Positions 1 through 7,074 of a DNA stretch of 45,274 bases are shown here, in pieces. This DNA is from Flavobacteriales bacterium (GTDB lineage: Bacteria; Bacteroidota; Bacteroidia; Flavobacteriales; BACL11). Both the position numbers and the translations under genes were made by a program. The stretch spans positions 1 to 45,274 of the forward strand of contig JABGSE010000057.1 in the NCBI GenBank assembly GCA_018647945.1. The letters are read 5' to 3'. Position 1 is the stretch's first letter. Every line of letters begins with the position of its first letter. The notes beneath the pieces are model-generated. The model was not told where the DNA came from. It did no database searches and saw only the letters and a program-made list of their open reading frames with translations.

Positions 1-258
1 ATAAATCTTTTCCCATACATCATCAGATGCTTCACCAATATCATCACCTCTATCTTCCATATCAGCTAACTCTTGCATTGGACCCATAGCCTTATCAATC
101 ATCTCGATTTGAGCCTTCTTTATAGTAATCATAGCCTCTACTGCATCCTCTTCATTGTCAATACCCTTGTCAAGATCTTCTACATTTACATCTCCACAAG
201 AGGTCAATACTACTGAAGCTAAAAAGAATGCTCCAAAAATTGTCATTAATTTTTTCAT
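1..258 (-). CDS. Lipoprotein, 3' part cut off by the window edge
   Basis: The first 86 residues are visible, starting MKKLMTIFGAFFLASVVLTSC. The hydrophobic stretch followed by LTSC at residues 18-21 is a lipobox, so the protein is probably lipid-anchored after signal peptidase II cleavage. The mature part is strongly acidic and helix-prone (many Glu, Asp, Met and Ala), with no motif I recognise. The ATG is fixed by the signal peptide and by the conserved 20-base distance to the upstream element at 271-307, which it shares with two other genes nearby. Its C-terminus lies outside the window, so no function is assigned. Confidence 0.75.
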   Translation of the reverse strand, partial: MKKLMTIFGAFFLASVVLTSCGDVNVEDLDKGIDNEEDAVEAMITIKKAQIEMIDKAMGPMQELADMEDRGDDIGEASDDVWEKIY

Positions 259-270
259 AATTATTTGTTT

Positions 271-307
271 TAATATTTGCCTACTTTATAAGGTTTTCAG
301 CTTTCCC
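271..307 (-). promoter_or_regulatory. Shared upstream element, copy A
   Basis: Read on the minus strand it contains GGGAAA (302-307), then a 17-base spacer that includes CTGAAAACCT, then GTAGGC (279-284), CAAATATTAAAA and the ATG of the lipoprotein 20 bases further on. Copies B (1932-1969) and C (2864-2902) match it in sequence and spacing. The layout resembles a promoter for an alternative sigma factor. A conserved leader RNA motif or a duplicated leader is also possible. Confidence 0.5.
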
Positions 308-310
308 TTT

Positions 311-850
311 TTATTTTCTAGAAAACCTACTTTTCTTTTTAGTGTCCTTTTTTTCAGTTTCATCAATTATTTCTTGGGAAACTTTATCATTATTTTCAAT
401 TACAATTACACAAGTATTGCTACAATCTGGGTTTGTATTATACTGTTTAATTGTATTTTCCCAGAGATAAGCGTCTTCACTATTTTCATTACCAGCATCA
501 GTGTAAAAAGCTATCAACTTTTTATCCTTATCAAATGTACAATAGATAGAAGAGGCTTCTGTGAAATAATCCGCTCCTTTTGATTTTACATAATTATTAT
601 CTTTTGATCTTATTTCTAACTTTTTATGTAAATACCTGTATTCAATAATCATTTCACCTTCAGCAAGGTTCTGATAAAAATCAAATGGTTCTACTCCTAA
701 TGTAGTCTGAACTTCATTAGAGGTCATTCCTAGTTCAACATAAAACAATTTATCAATTGTTGTAAAATGTTCCTTCTGTATTTTCTGAGCATTAGTAAGA
801 GTAACTAAACAAACACCTAGAAATATAAATATTCTTGTTAAATTTTTCAT
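311..850 (-). CDS. Secreted protein with GMT-EV (BamE/SmpA-like) motif
   Basis: 179 residues. An N-terminal hydrophobic segment ending near TNAQ (about residue 22) is a Sec signal peptide without a lipobox cysteine, so the product is probably periplasmic. Residues 36-80 carry FYVELGMTSNEV, then LG, P, Y and an alternating strand region. This GMTxxEV...P...Y pattern recalls BamE/SmpA-type folds, but the similarity is weak. The same pattern occurs in the neighbouring 352-residue lipoprotein (RGMTKGEV, residues 74-81), so the two are likely paralogues over this domain. The C-terminus is a basic, lysine-rich tail (KKDTKKKSRFSRK). It lies 10 bases downstream of the 861-1919 gene and is presumably cotranscribed with it. 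Function unknown. Confidence 0.75.
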   Translation of the reverse strand: MKNLTRIFIFLGVCLVTLTNAQKIQKEHFTTIDKLFYVELGMTSNEVQTTLGVEPFDFYQNLAEGEMIIEYRYLHKKLEIRSKDNNYVKSKGADYFTEASSIYCTFDKDKKLIAFYTDAGNENSEDAYLWENTIKQYNTNPDCSNTCVIVIENNDKVSQEIIDETEKKDTKKKSRFSRK

Positions 851-860
851 AATTTTAATT

Positions 861-1919
861 TTATTCGTTATCAGTTATTGTACCAGTTGTTTTTAATTCA
901 ATACCAATTTTACCATTTAAATCGATAAAATCGCATAATGAACAATCTTTATCATTTACTACTTCTTTTTCTCTTTCTACTTTAATGCAAGGATCTCCTT
1001 CACAATTTTTACTTTCATTTAAAACATAGTAGTAATTTTCAGTATCACATGGGCAGTATTTACAAGATTTGTCAGATTTTGTCGCTTCTGAATTATAATT
1101 GATAGCTCCTTCATCCATACATCCTGCAATAAAATCAAATTCTGGAATACATTTCTCACCACAATTTCTTTTCGGATCATAATCTGGATTTGGTTTGTAA
1201 TTACATGGGCAGTATTCGCACCAACCATTATCCTCCAATGCATCCTTATCATAATTAAGAGCTTCAACATCCATACAACCTTTAACTATAATTACAGGAT
1301 ACTTACAACTACCATCATCTAAATTTGCTTGACTATTATAATTTAATGCCTCTTGATCAGTACAACCTAAGCATTTAATATAAGTATCATTTGTATTGCA
1401 AGATTCTTTTACAGTATTGTTAAAACATAACACATCATTTACGATAGCTGATTTCGCTTGTTCAGTTATAATATTATCTAACAATCCATCTCTATAATAA
1501 AGTAATACTTGTTTTCTTTCATTACTATAAATATCTTCTCCAGTCTTTAATCCAGCTTTTTTATGTTCAATATCAGCTTCAAATTCTCTTAATAGATTAC
1601 TATAATTATATACATGAATCTCGCAATTATCAACATTATGGTAAATTTCATAAGGATATAATTTGGTGACAGATAATACCTCTCCTTTTGTCATACCCCT
1701 TTGTAATTTGATTAAATCATTTACTGAGATATTATAATCTGTTATTACCTTATCAAATTTACAACTTCCGTCACTTAAGGTTGCTAACTTATTGTAATTA
1801 ACAGCATTTCTATCAATACACCCTTTAACTTCTTCAATAATAGGAATCTCCTCAATTACCTTTGTTGTTCCGCATGATGTAATAATTATCACCATGAATA
1901 AATATAGAATTTTTTTCAT
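861..1919 (-). CDS. Cysteine-rich lipoprotein with four GCxD-NY-DGSC repeats
   Basis: 352 residues. Lipobox IITSC puts the lipidated cysteine at residue 16. A 21-residue motif of the form GCxDxxAxNYxxxAxxxDGSC occurs at residues 33-53, 185-205, 214-234 and 266-286. Copies 3 and 4 are followed by CPC, and further cysteines follow. Such repeats are familiar in secreted proteins of marine Bacteroidota; the paired cysteines suggest small disulfide-bonded units, possibly metal-stabilised by the conserved Asp and Asn. Between repeats 1 and 2 (about 69-155) lies a domain with GMTKGEV that matches the next gene downstream. Transcription probably starts from shared element B. No enzymatic motif is visible; a surface or periplasmic binding role is inference. 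Confidence 0.8.
   Translation of the reverse strand: MKKILYLFMVIIITSCGTTKVIEEIPIIEEVKGCIDRNAVNYNKLATLSDGSCKFDKVITDYNISVNDLIKLQRGMTKGEVLSVTKLYPYEIYHNVDNCEIHVYNYSNLLREFEADIEHKKAGLKTGEDIYSNERKQVLLYYRDGLLDNIITEQAKSAIVNDVLCFNNTVKESCNTNDTYIKCLGCTDQEALNYNSQANLDDGSCKYPVIIVKGCMDVEALNYDKDALEDNGWCEYCPCNYKPNPDYDPKRNCGEKCIPEFDFIAGCMDEGAINYNSEATKSDKSCKYCPCDTENYYYVLNESKNCEGDPCIKVEREKEVVNDKDCSLCDFIDLNGKIGIELKTTGTITDNE
1062..1823 (-). repeat. Span containing four coding copies of a 21-residue Cys repeat
   Basis: The copies lie at 1761-1823, 1305-1367, 1218-1280 and 1062-1124. Each encodes G-C, D, A, N-Y and a closing C at the same spacing; copies 1 and 2 keep DGSC, while copy 3 has DNGWC and copy 4 SDKSC. 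Copies 3 and 4 add YCPC directly afterwards. Copies 1 and 2 are split by the GMT-EV domain, so the array is not a simple run of tandem units. Confidence 0.75.
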
Positions 1920-1931
1920 AATTATTTATTT

Positions 1932-1969
1932 TAATATTTGACTACTCTATTAAGGTTTTCGTCTTTCCC
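1932..1969 (-). promoter_or_regulatory. Shared upstream element, copy B
   Basis: Minus-strand reading: GGGAAA (1964-1969), an 18-base spacer with GAAAACCTTAATAGA, then GTAGTC (1940-1945), CAAATATTAAAA and the ATG of the repeat lipoprotein after 20 bases. Compared with copies A and C the spacer is one base longer and the box is GTAGTC rather than GTAGGC. It sits between the stop of the membrane-protein gene (1994) and the lipoprotein start (1919). Confidence 0.5.
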
Positions 1970-1993
1970 TATTTTTATTACCCTTTTATTTTG

Positions 1994-2851
1994 TTAAAAT
2001 ATATCTTCTAAAATTTCAGAGAAGAATCCACCTATTACTACATAACTTAAAACTATCCCAATAAATAATATTAAGATTCCATTTTTAGAAATAGCAAATT
2101 CAACTAATTTAATAACTAATTTAATCAAATATTGATAAACTTCTTTAAAAATATAAGTACCAACTAATACAAATGCTGAAACAGCCATGATTCCTAATGA
2201 TGCTAATCCACCAGATTTAAGAAATTCAAAATATGCCGTATATTCATTAAACCCTATAATCCAAATACCATCTGAACCAGAATCAAAATCTACCATTTGT
2301 CCTAATAACTGCAACATATCTGCTAATGGAAAATATACTAATGAACTTAATATTGCAGCAACTAGAGTAAGTATTCCAACTAAAAATAATAGTAAAGATA
2401 ATACTTCACCAAAAATCATAATCATTGTTGGAAATACTGATTTATACATGTAATGTATTAATCCTTCGTATGGTGATTCCTCTAACTGATTAGTTCTTTT
2501 CTTAACAAATAAGAATAAAACATAAATAGTCGCCAGACATAGCACTAAACCAATTAAGAATCCAATCACTGATGTAAATTGTTGCATCCCTTCTAGATTT
2601 TCAAACTTTGAGAAATATCCATAACGATAAGAGTCATCATCTGAAAACATATTTATTATACACTCCCATAAACCTGAGGCTATAATTCCCCATCCTATTA
2701 ATCTAAAGAAGAGAACAATAATAGATTTAAAAATATTACCATTATCGATTCTATCTAATAAGTTTTTTACTTCTGATTCTAACCTATCTCCAAATCCTTG
2801 ATTTGCAGACATAGCGGGAGTCGATTCTTGTGCTACATTTTCATTTTCCAT
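1994..2851 (-). CDS. Multi-span inner-membrane protein of unknown function
   Basis: 285 residues. The first 40 are polar (Gln, Glu, Asn-rich, then amphipathic). Hydrophobic segments follow at roughly 42-66, 92-115, 138-172, 215-237 and 256-280, giving four to six membrane spans; the long third block could be two spans. A short loop rich in Asp, Ser and Tyr (about 69-80) probably faces outward. There is no transporter, kinase or protease motif and I do not recognise the family. It has its own copy (C) of the element found in front of the two lipoprotein units, so it is likely coregulated with them and may work at the same membrane site; that is inference. Confidence 0.75.
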   Translation of the reverse strand: MENENVAQESTPAMSANQGFGDRLESEVKNLLDRIDNGNIFKSIIVLFFRLIGWGIIASGLWECIINMFSDDDSYRYGYFSKFENLEGMQQFTSVIGFLIGLVLCLATIYVLFLFVKKRTNQLEESPYEGLIHYMYKSVFPTMIMIFGEVLSLLLFLVGILTLVAAILSSLVYFPLADMLQLLGQMVDFDSGSDGIWIIGFNEYTAYFEFLKSGGLASLGIMAVSAFVLVGTYIFKEVYQYLIKLVIKLVEFAISKNGILILFIGIVLSYVVIGGFFSEILEDIF

Positions 2852-2863
2852 AATTTATATAAT

Positions 2864-2902
2864 TTTAAATACTGCCTACTCTATTAGGTTTTCAGATTTC
2901 CC
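2864..2902 (-). promoter_or_regulatory. Shared upstream element, copy C
   Basis: Minus-strand reading: GGGAAA (2897-2902), a 17-base spacer containing CTGAAAACCTAATAGA, then GTAGGC (2874-2879) and the ATG 22 bases later. In this copy AGATT just upstream can pair with AATCT across the GGGA, giving a small 5-bp hairpin. A standard-looking TAAATTTG box lies a little further upstream at 2918-2925, so this copy could be part of a transcribed leader rather than the promoter itself. Confidence 0.5.
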
Positions 2903-2917
2903 TTTGAATCTATTTGA

Positions 2918-2925
2918 CAAATTTA
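2918..2925 (-). promoter_or_regulatory. Possible -7 box TAAATTTG
   Basis: A perfect match to the Bacteroidota TAnnTTTG consensus on the minus strand, upstream of shared element C. If used, the transcript would begin just before the GGGAAA box and the element would lie in the 5' leader of the 285-residue membrane protein. No clear TTG -33 box is placed for it, and the surrounding DNA is so AT-rich that a chance match is possible. The rest of the gap up to 3031 is low-complexity A/T with no gene. Confidence 0.35.
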
Positions 2926-3031
2926 ATAAAATATATGTATTATATATAAAATTATCAGTTTTTATTAAGATAACAATCTAATTATAAATATATTAAGTTT
3001 TTTATTAATAAAAATAATAATATTATTCTAA

Positions 3032-4114
3032 TCATTTTCTACTAATTGAGTTTTTAATATCAGCAACAAATTGTTTTATTTTTTGCTCTTCTTCTTTCTT
3101 ACAGATAAGTAAAGCCTCTTTGGTGTCTACTATTATATAACCATCCATACCTTGTATAACAGCCACTTTTTCTTTTGGCAGCTTTACAATATTATTTTCA
3201 GAATCATATAACAGAACTTGTTTGGAAATAAGAGTATTATTAAACTCATCCGCTTCAATATGATTTTCCAAAGATCCCCAAGTTCCTAAATCACTCCACC
3301 CAAAATCAGAAGGATAAACAAATACATTCTTACTCTTTTCCATAATTCCATAATCAATACTTATATTTTTACATGTAGGAAATACTCTATTTATAAAATC
3401 AATCTCATCATCTGTATTGTACAATTCTTTTCCTTCCAAAAAAACCTCATACATTTCAGGAAGTAATTTTTCAATAGACAAAACAATCGAACTTACTGAC
3501 CAAATAAACATCCCAGAATTCCATAGGAAATCTCCACTATCTAAAAACTGTTGTGCTATTTCCAGATTTGGCTTTTCGGTAAAAGTTTTTACTTTCCTAA
3601 GAGTTTCATTCTCTTTACAACATTTTTCTGAAAACTGAATATACCCATAACCTGTTTCTGGCCTACTTGGTTTTATACCCAAAGTAATCAAGTAATCTTT
3701 TTGTGCACTTACTTCTAAACATTCCTTTACAATTCTCTCAAACTCATCTTCATTTGTAACTAAATGATCAGAAGGTGCTACAATAATATTTGCATCCCTA
3801 TTTTCATGTTGTATTTTAAAACTTGCATAAGCAATACAAGGAGCAGTGTTTCTTCTAGCTGGCTCACATAATATGTTTTGCTCTTTTATATTTGGAAGCT
3901 GCTTTTTACAAATATCTTTATAATCAGTATTGGTCACAATTAATATCTGAGAAGGAGGACAAATTTTACTCAACCTCCTAAAAGCCTGTTGGAGTAAGGT
4001 TTCTCCATTTCCTAAAACATCTAAAAATTGTTTTGGTATTTTGGAAGTACTCATAGGCCAAAACCTACTACCAATACCTCCCGCCATTATTATTGCATAA
4101 TTATTATTTATCAT
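3032..4114 (-). CDS. manC: Mannose-1-phosphate guanylyltransferase
   Basis: 360 residues. It makes GDP-mannose from mannose 1-phosphate and GTP in the cytoplasm, feeding GDP-mannose or GDP-fucose into surface polysaccharides. The nucleotidyltransferase signature GGIGSRFWP is at 12-20, with the KIPKQF lysine motif at 25-30. Further typical pieces are PSDH, FTEKP, NSGMFIW and DYGIMEKS. The length fits the monofunctional type without the C-terminal phosphomannose isomerase domain found in the bifunctional enzymes. It lies 34 bases downstream of the SprT-like gene and has a candidate promoter of its own at 4131-4138. GlmU-type or glucose-1-phosphate enzymes are less likely given these motifs. Confidence 0.93.
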   Translation of the reverse strand: MINNNYAIIMAGGIGSRFWPMSTSKIPKQFLDVLGNGETLLQQAFRRLSKICPPSQILIVTNTDYKDICKKQLPNIKEQNILCEPARRNTAPCIAYASFKIQHENRDANIIVAPSDHLVTNEDEFERIVKECLEVSAQKDYLITLGIKPSRPETGYGYIQFSEKCCKENETLRKVKTFTEKPNLEIAQQFLDSGDFLWNSGMFIWSVSSIVLSIEKLLPEMYEVFLEGKELYNTDDEIDFINRVFPTCKNISIDYGIMEKSKNVFVYPSDFGWSDLGTWGSLENHIEADEFNNTLISKQVLLYDSENNIVKLPKEKVAVIQGMDGYIIVDTKEALLICKKEEEQKIKQFVADIKNSISRK

Positions 4115-4130
4115 CTTTTTTCATTTAATG

Positions 4131-4138
4131 CAAAAGTA
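4131..4138 (-). promoter_or_regulatory. Probable manC -7 box TACTTTTG
   Basis: A perfect TAnnTTTG match on the minus strand inside the 34-base gap between the SprT-like gene and manC, ending 16 bases before the manC ATG. It would give a very short leader. manC may be expressed both from here and by read-through from the feo unit. Confidence 0.45.
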
Positions 4139-4148
4139 ACAAATAAAG

Positions 4149-4736
4149 TTATAATGGAGTTATCTCAGATAAAGGAGAAAATCTGTAAAGTTTCTGAGTA
4201 GAAATTTCTTGACATTTATAATTTTTTCGGAGCTTACAAATTCTAATAAATTGTTGCCCATTATTTATTTTAAATTCATCTCCATCCAGAATTTCAGAAA
4301 CAGTAATTACATCTTTATTATCGTATTTTTTCAGCACTTTTGTTAGTTCAATGTCTCGAACAGTAGTAGCAGCGGGATTGAGTAAATGAGCACTCAACTT
4401 CATTAAAATATCATTTGGGAAAAATGATGGATTTATAAAAGGAAGAATCATTTTTCGGAACTCCTCTTTCCACTCTGAACCATGAGGTTTTACTTTTCTT
4501 CTATACTTTTTCCAAGTACTTGCATGTGCCATTTCATGAACCAAAGTAATCAGAAAAGAATATTGATTTAAAGTTTTATTAATTTTTATCACATTCTTCG
4601 CCCCTATTTTTGGAATAAAAACTCCCAATCTGGATTTATTATTTTTACTTAAAGAGATATGAACCCCAAACTCTTTTTCCCACTTTCTTATTATTATAAG
4701 AGATTTAGGGTTTATATATTCTGAAAGAAAATCCAT
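4149..4736 (-). CDS. SprT-like zinc metalloprotease domain protein
   Basis: 195 residues. The zinc-binding HExxH motif is HEMAH at 67-71, and the next likely ligand is H85 in PHGSEWK, the arrangement of SprT/Spartan-type domains. Eukaryotic Spartan cleaves DNA-protein crosslinks; the role of the bacterial family is not settled. There is no signal peptide, so it should be cytoplasmic. The C-terminal third lacks an obvious zinc-ribbon cysteine set, with only two scattered cysteines near 167 and 175. Its ATG overlaps the feoB stop by one base (TAATG), so it is translationally coupled to feoB. Confidence 0.85.
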   Translation of the reverse strand: MDFLSEYINPKSLIIIRKWEKEFGVHISLSKNNKSRLGVFIPKIGAKNVIKINKTLNQYSFLITLVHEMAHASTWKKYRRKVKPHGSEWKEEFRKMILPFINPSFFPNDILMKLSAHLLNPAATTVRDIELTKVLKKYDNKDVITVSEILDGDEFKINNGQQFIRICKLRKNYKCQEISTQKLYRFSPLSEITPL

Positions 4737-6811
4737 TAACTTAATAGATTATAAGCAACAAAGGAAGATATATATGCAAGTCCAGTCATATAAACAAGTT
4801 GAATTAATGGCCATTTCCATCCTTTAGTTTCTCTATAAACAACTGCAATAGTTGTCATACATTGCATTGCAAATGCATAAAACAACATTAATGATATACC
4901 AACTGCAGTTGTAAAAAATGGTTTCCCTGTTTCTAAATTTTTAGCAGATTTTAATTTCTTTTTTATAGAATAATTATCCGTACCTCCAACGCTATAAATA
5001 GTTGACATGGTCCCCACAAAAACCTCACGAGCAGCAAAAGATGTTATCAAGGAAATCCCAATTCTCCAATCAAATCCTAAAGGTTTAATTACTGGCTCTA
5101 TTGTCTTTCCAATTATACCTGCATAGGAGGCTTCTAATTTTTTTGATTGAATATCATATTCTAGATTCTCTGCCGAAGCATAATCTTTTTCAATTTGCTC
5201 GAATTTCCCCGAAGGAGCATATGAAGATAGAACCCATAAAACTATTGAAATAGCAATAATTACTTTACCAGCATCAAACAAAAATACCTTAACCTTTTCA
5301 ACAATTGTATATAGTACCGTTTTATAATCCGGAATCTTATAAGATGGTATTTCCATTACATAAAAACCCCTTTCTTTTGCTTTTATAATAAATTTCAAAA
5401 TAAATGCCGTAATAAGTGCCGCGATAAATCCAAGTAAATAAAAGGCCATCATCACTAATCCTTGCATATTAAAAGGACCCCAACTTGCAGTTTCAGGAAT
5501 CATCATTGAGATAATTAATGTGTAAACAGGCAATCTAGCAGAACAACTCATTAATGGAACAACAAAAATAGTAATCAACCTTTCTTTAGATGAGGAAATA
5601 GTTCTGGTAGACATAATTGCCGGTACAGCACATGCCGCACCACTTAGCAATGGTATTATTGATCTTCCATTCAGACCAAAACCTCTTAATATCTTATCCA
5701 TAATAAAAGATACTCTTGCCATATATCCAGTATCTTCTAGAAAAACAATAAAAGCAAATAAGAATGCAATTTGAGGTACAAATATGATAATACCACCCAA
5801 TCCCGCTAAAATACCGTTTACAATTAAATCATTTAACACCCCTGGATTCATAGTGTTTGCCACCCAACTGGAAAAAGAAGAAAAACCACTATCAATCCAC
5901 TCCATTGGCAACTGAGACCAAGAGAAAATTGCCTGGAAAATTAAAAACAAAACTAATAAGAAGAATGTGTAACCTAATATTGGATGTAGTAATAAATCAT
6001 CAATCTTTTTTGTAAAATTCCTTTTAATCAACGCTTTGTTTTCTCCAATACATTGATAAAGGATTTTATCAATACTTTTATATCTCCTAACGGTTTCTTT
6101 AGCTTGAAATCTACTTGGAATAAATTTCTCATCTTTAATCAGGACTTCTAGATTAATCTTTGATGCTGAGTTATTATCTACATAGTGTCTACAAAGAGAT
6201 AAAAAACTAGCATAATTATTATCATCTTTTCTAATTATATTGGCATTCTCTATAATATCTGGGAAAATTTCTTTAATATTTAGAATTTCCTTCTTTGGAA
6301 AATTAACAGATAAAATAGTATCTTTTAACTCCTTGATACCTGTTCTTTTTCTAGCATTTATCTCAACAATATTAATACCTAACTGATCTGAAAGATGAGG
6401 TATGTCAATTACAATACCCATATCTCTAGAAATATCAATCATGTTAAGAGCTAAAATTACTTCTCTTTTCAAATCAATAATTTGAGATAGAAATAAAAGA
6501 GATTTTCGTAAATTTGATGAATCTGCAACAACAACAATTACGTCTGGATAATCTTGGTTTGCTTTATTACAAAGTATCTGTTGTGTTACTTTCTCGTCTA
6601 ATGATTTTGAATATAAACTATATGTTCCAGGCAAATCAATAATCTGAGCTTTTGTAGACATGTCTAATTTACAGTTTCCTAGTTTCTTATCTACTGTAAT
6701 ACCTGGATAATTGCCTACTGATTGATTTAAGCCAGTTAATGCATTAAATAAAGTAGACTTTCCAGAATTAGGATTTCCAGCCAATGCAACTTTAATGTTC
6801 TTCTTAATCAT
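4736..6811 (-). CDS. feoB: Ferrous iron transport protein B
   Basis: 691 residues. It imports Fe2+ across the inner membrane using an N-terminal G domain. G1 is GNPNSGKST (12-20), G2 is the Thr of GITV (39), G3 is DLPG (59-62), G4 is NMID (123-126) and a G5-like NARKRTG is at 152-158. The membrane part includes the Gate-region motif ACAVPAIMSTRT with its conserved Cys and the second GAREVFVG-like stretch (AAREVFVG). It lacks a fused FeoA domain, which is encoded separately upstream. The start overlaps feoA by eight bases (ATGATTAA), indicating coupled translation. Confidence 0.96.
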   Translation of the reverse strand: MIKKNIKVALAGNPNSGKSTLFNALTGLNQSVGNYPGITVDKKLGNCKLDMSTKAQIIDLPGTYSLYSKSLDEKVTQQILCNKANQDYPDVIVVVADSSNLRKSLLFLSQIIDLKREVILALNMIDISRDMGIVIDIPHLSDQLGINIVEINARKRTGIKELKDTILSVNFPKKEILNIKEIFPDIIENANIIRKDDNNYASFLSLCRHYVDNNSASKINLEVLIKDEKFIPSRFQAKETVRRYKSIDKILYQCIGENKALIKRNFTKKIDDLLLHPILGYTFFLLVLFLIFQAIFSWSQLPMEWIDSGFSSFSSWVANTMNPGVLNDLIVNGILAGLGGIIIFVPQIAFLFAFIVFLEDTGYMARVSFIMDKILRGFGLNGRSIIPLLSGAACAVPAIMSTRTISSSKERLITIFVVPLMSCSARLPVYTLIISMMIPETASWGPFNMQGLVMMAFYLLGFIAALITAFILKFIIKAKERGFYVMEIPSYKIPDYKTVLYTIVEKVKVFLFDAGKVIIAISIVLWVLSSYAPSGKFEQIEKDYASAENLEYDIQSKKLEASYAGIIGKTIEPVIKPLGFDWRIGISLITSFAAREVFVGTMSTIYSVGGTDNYSIKKKLKSAKNLETGKPFFTTAVGISLMLFYAFAMQCMTTIAVVYRETKGWKWPLIQLVYMTGLAYISSFVAYNLLS

Positions 6812-7034
6812 TATGAGTCTTAACTATTATATTATCTGCATCAGATAATCGAATACTTATTAGTAAATTAGATACCACAACAGCTATAGGATCTGAAAAA
6901 GGAGATTTTCTTTCTACTTCAATCAATTGTCCTGGAGTAACACCCATTTCTAAAAGCTGTTGCTCCAAAAACTCATCTTGGATGGATTCGACAAAAGCCT
7001 TCTCTCCCACTTGTAATTCCGACAATCTTTTCAT
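6804..7034 (-). CDS. feoA: Ferrous iron transport protein A
   Basis: 76 residues, the typical size of this small SH3-like cytoplasmic partner of FeoB. The family pattern is clear: LxELxxGExAxV at the start, then LLEMGVTPG at about 27-36, followed by PIAVVVSN and the closing hydrophobic strand with ISIRLSDADNIIV. It precedes feoB with an eight-base overlap. A TAGATTTG box lies only four bases before its ATG and a 15-base palindrome lies just upstream of that box, so it is probably regulated by iron, possibly as a leaderless transcript. Confidence 0.93.
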   Translation of the reverse strand: MKRLSELQVGEKAFVESIQDEFLEQQLLEMGVTPGQLIEVERKSPFSDPIAVVVSNLLISIRLSDADNIIVKTHND

Positions 7035-7038
7035 GCCG

Positions 7039-7046
7039 CAAATCTA
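7039..7046 (-). promoter_or_regulatory. feoA -7 box TAGATTTG, leaderless geometry
   Basis: A perfect TAnnTTTG match on the minus strand with only CGGC between it and the feoA ATG. In Bacteroidota promoters transcription starts a few bases after this box, which would place the RNA 5' end at or beside the start codon. No strict TTG -33 box is seen. Confidence 0.5.
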
Positions 7047-7051
7047 ACTAT

Positions 7052-7066
7052 TTAGAATCAATCTAA
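7052..7066 (-). promoter_or_regulatory. Candidate metal-regulator operator
   Basis: The minus strand reads TTAGATTGATTCTAA, an inverted repeat TTAGA-N5-TCTAA placed 5 bases upstream of the feoA -7 box, between the -7 and -33 positions. The TTAG/CTAA ends resemble DtxR/MntR-type sites more than a classic Fur box. Assignment to a specific regulator is inference. Confidence 0.4.
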
Positions 7067-7074
7067 TCTATTTA

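Noticed and set aside
271-307. Riboswitch (for example cobalamin) reading of the repeated upstream element
   Set aside because: The motif is too short, has no consistent paired stems in all three copies, and the genes are not typical riboswitch targets.
1062-1823. CRISPR-like or DNA-level tandem repeat in the lipoprotein gene
   Set aside because: The copies are similar at the protein level only, irregularly spaced and in frame; there are no identical DNA repeats.
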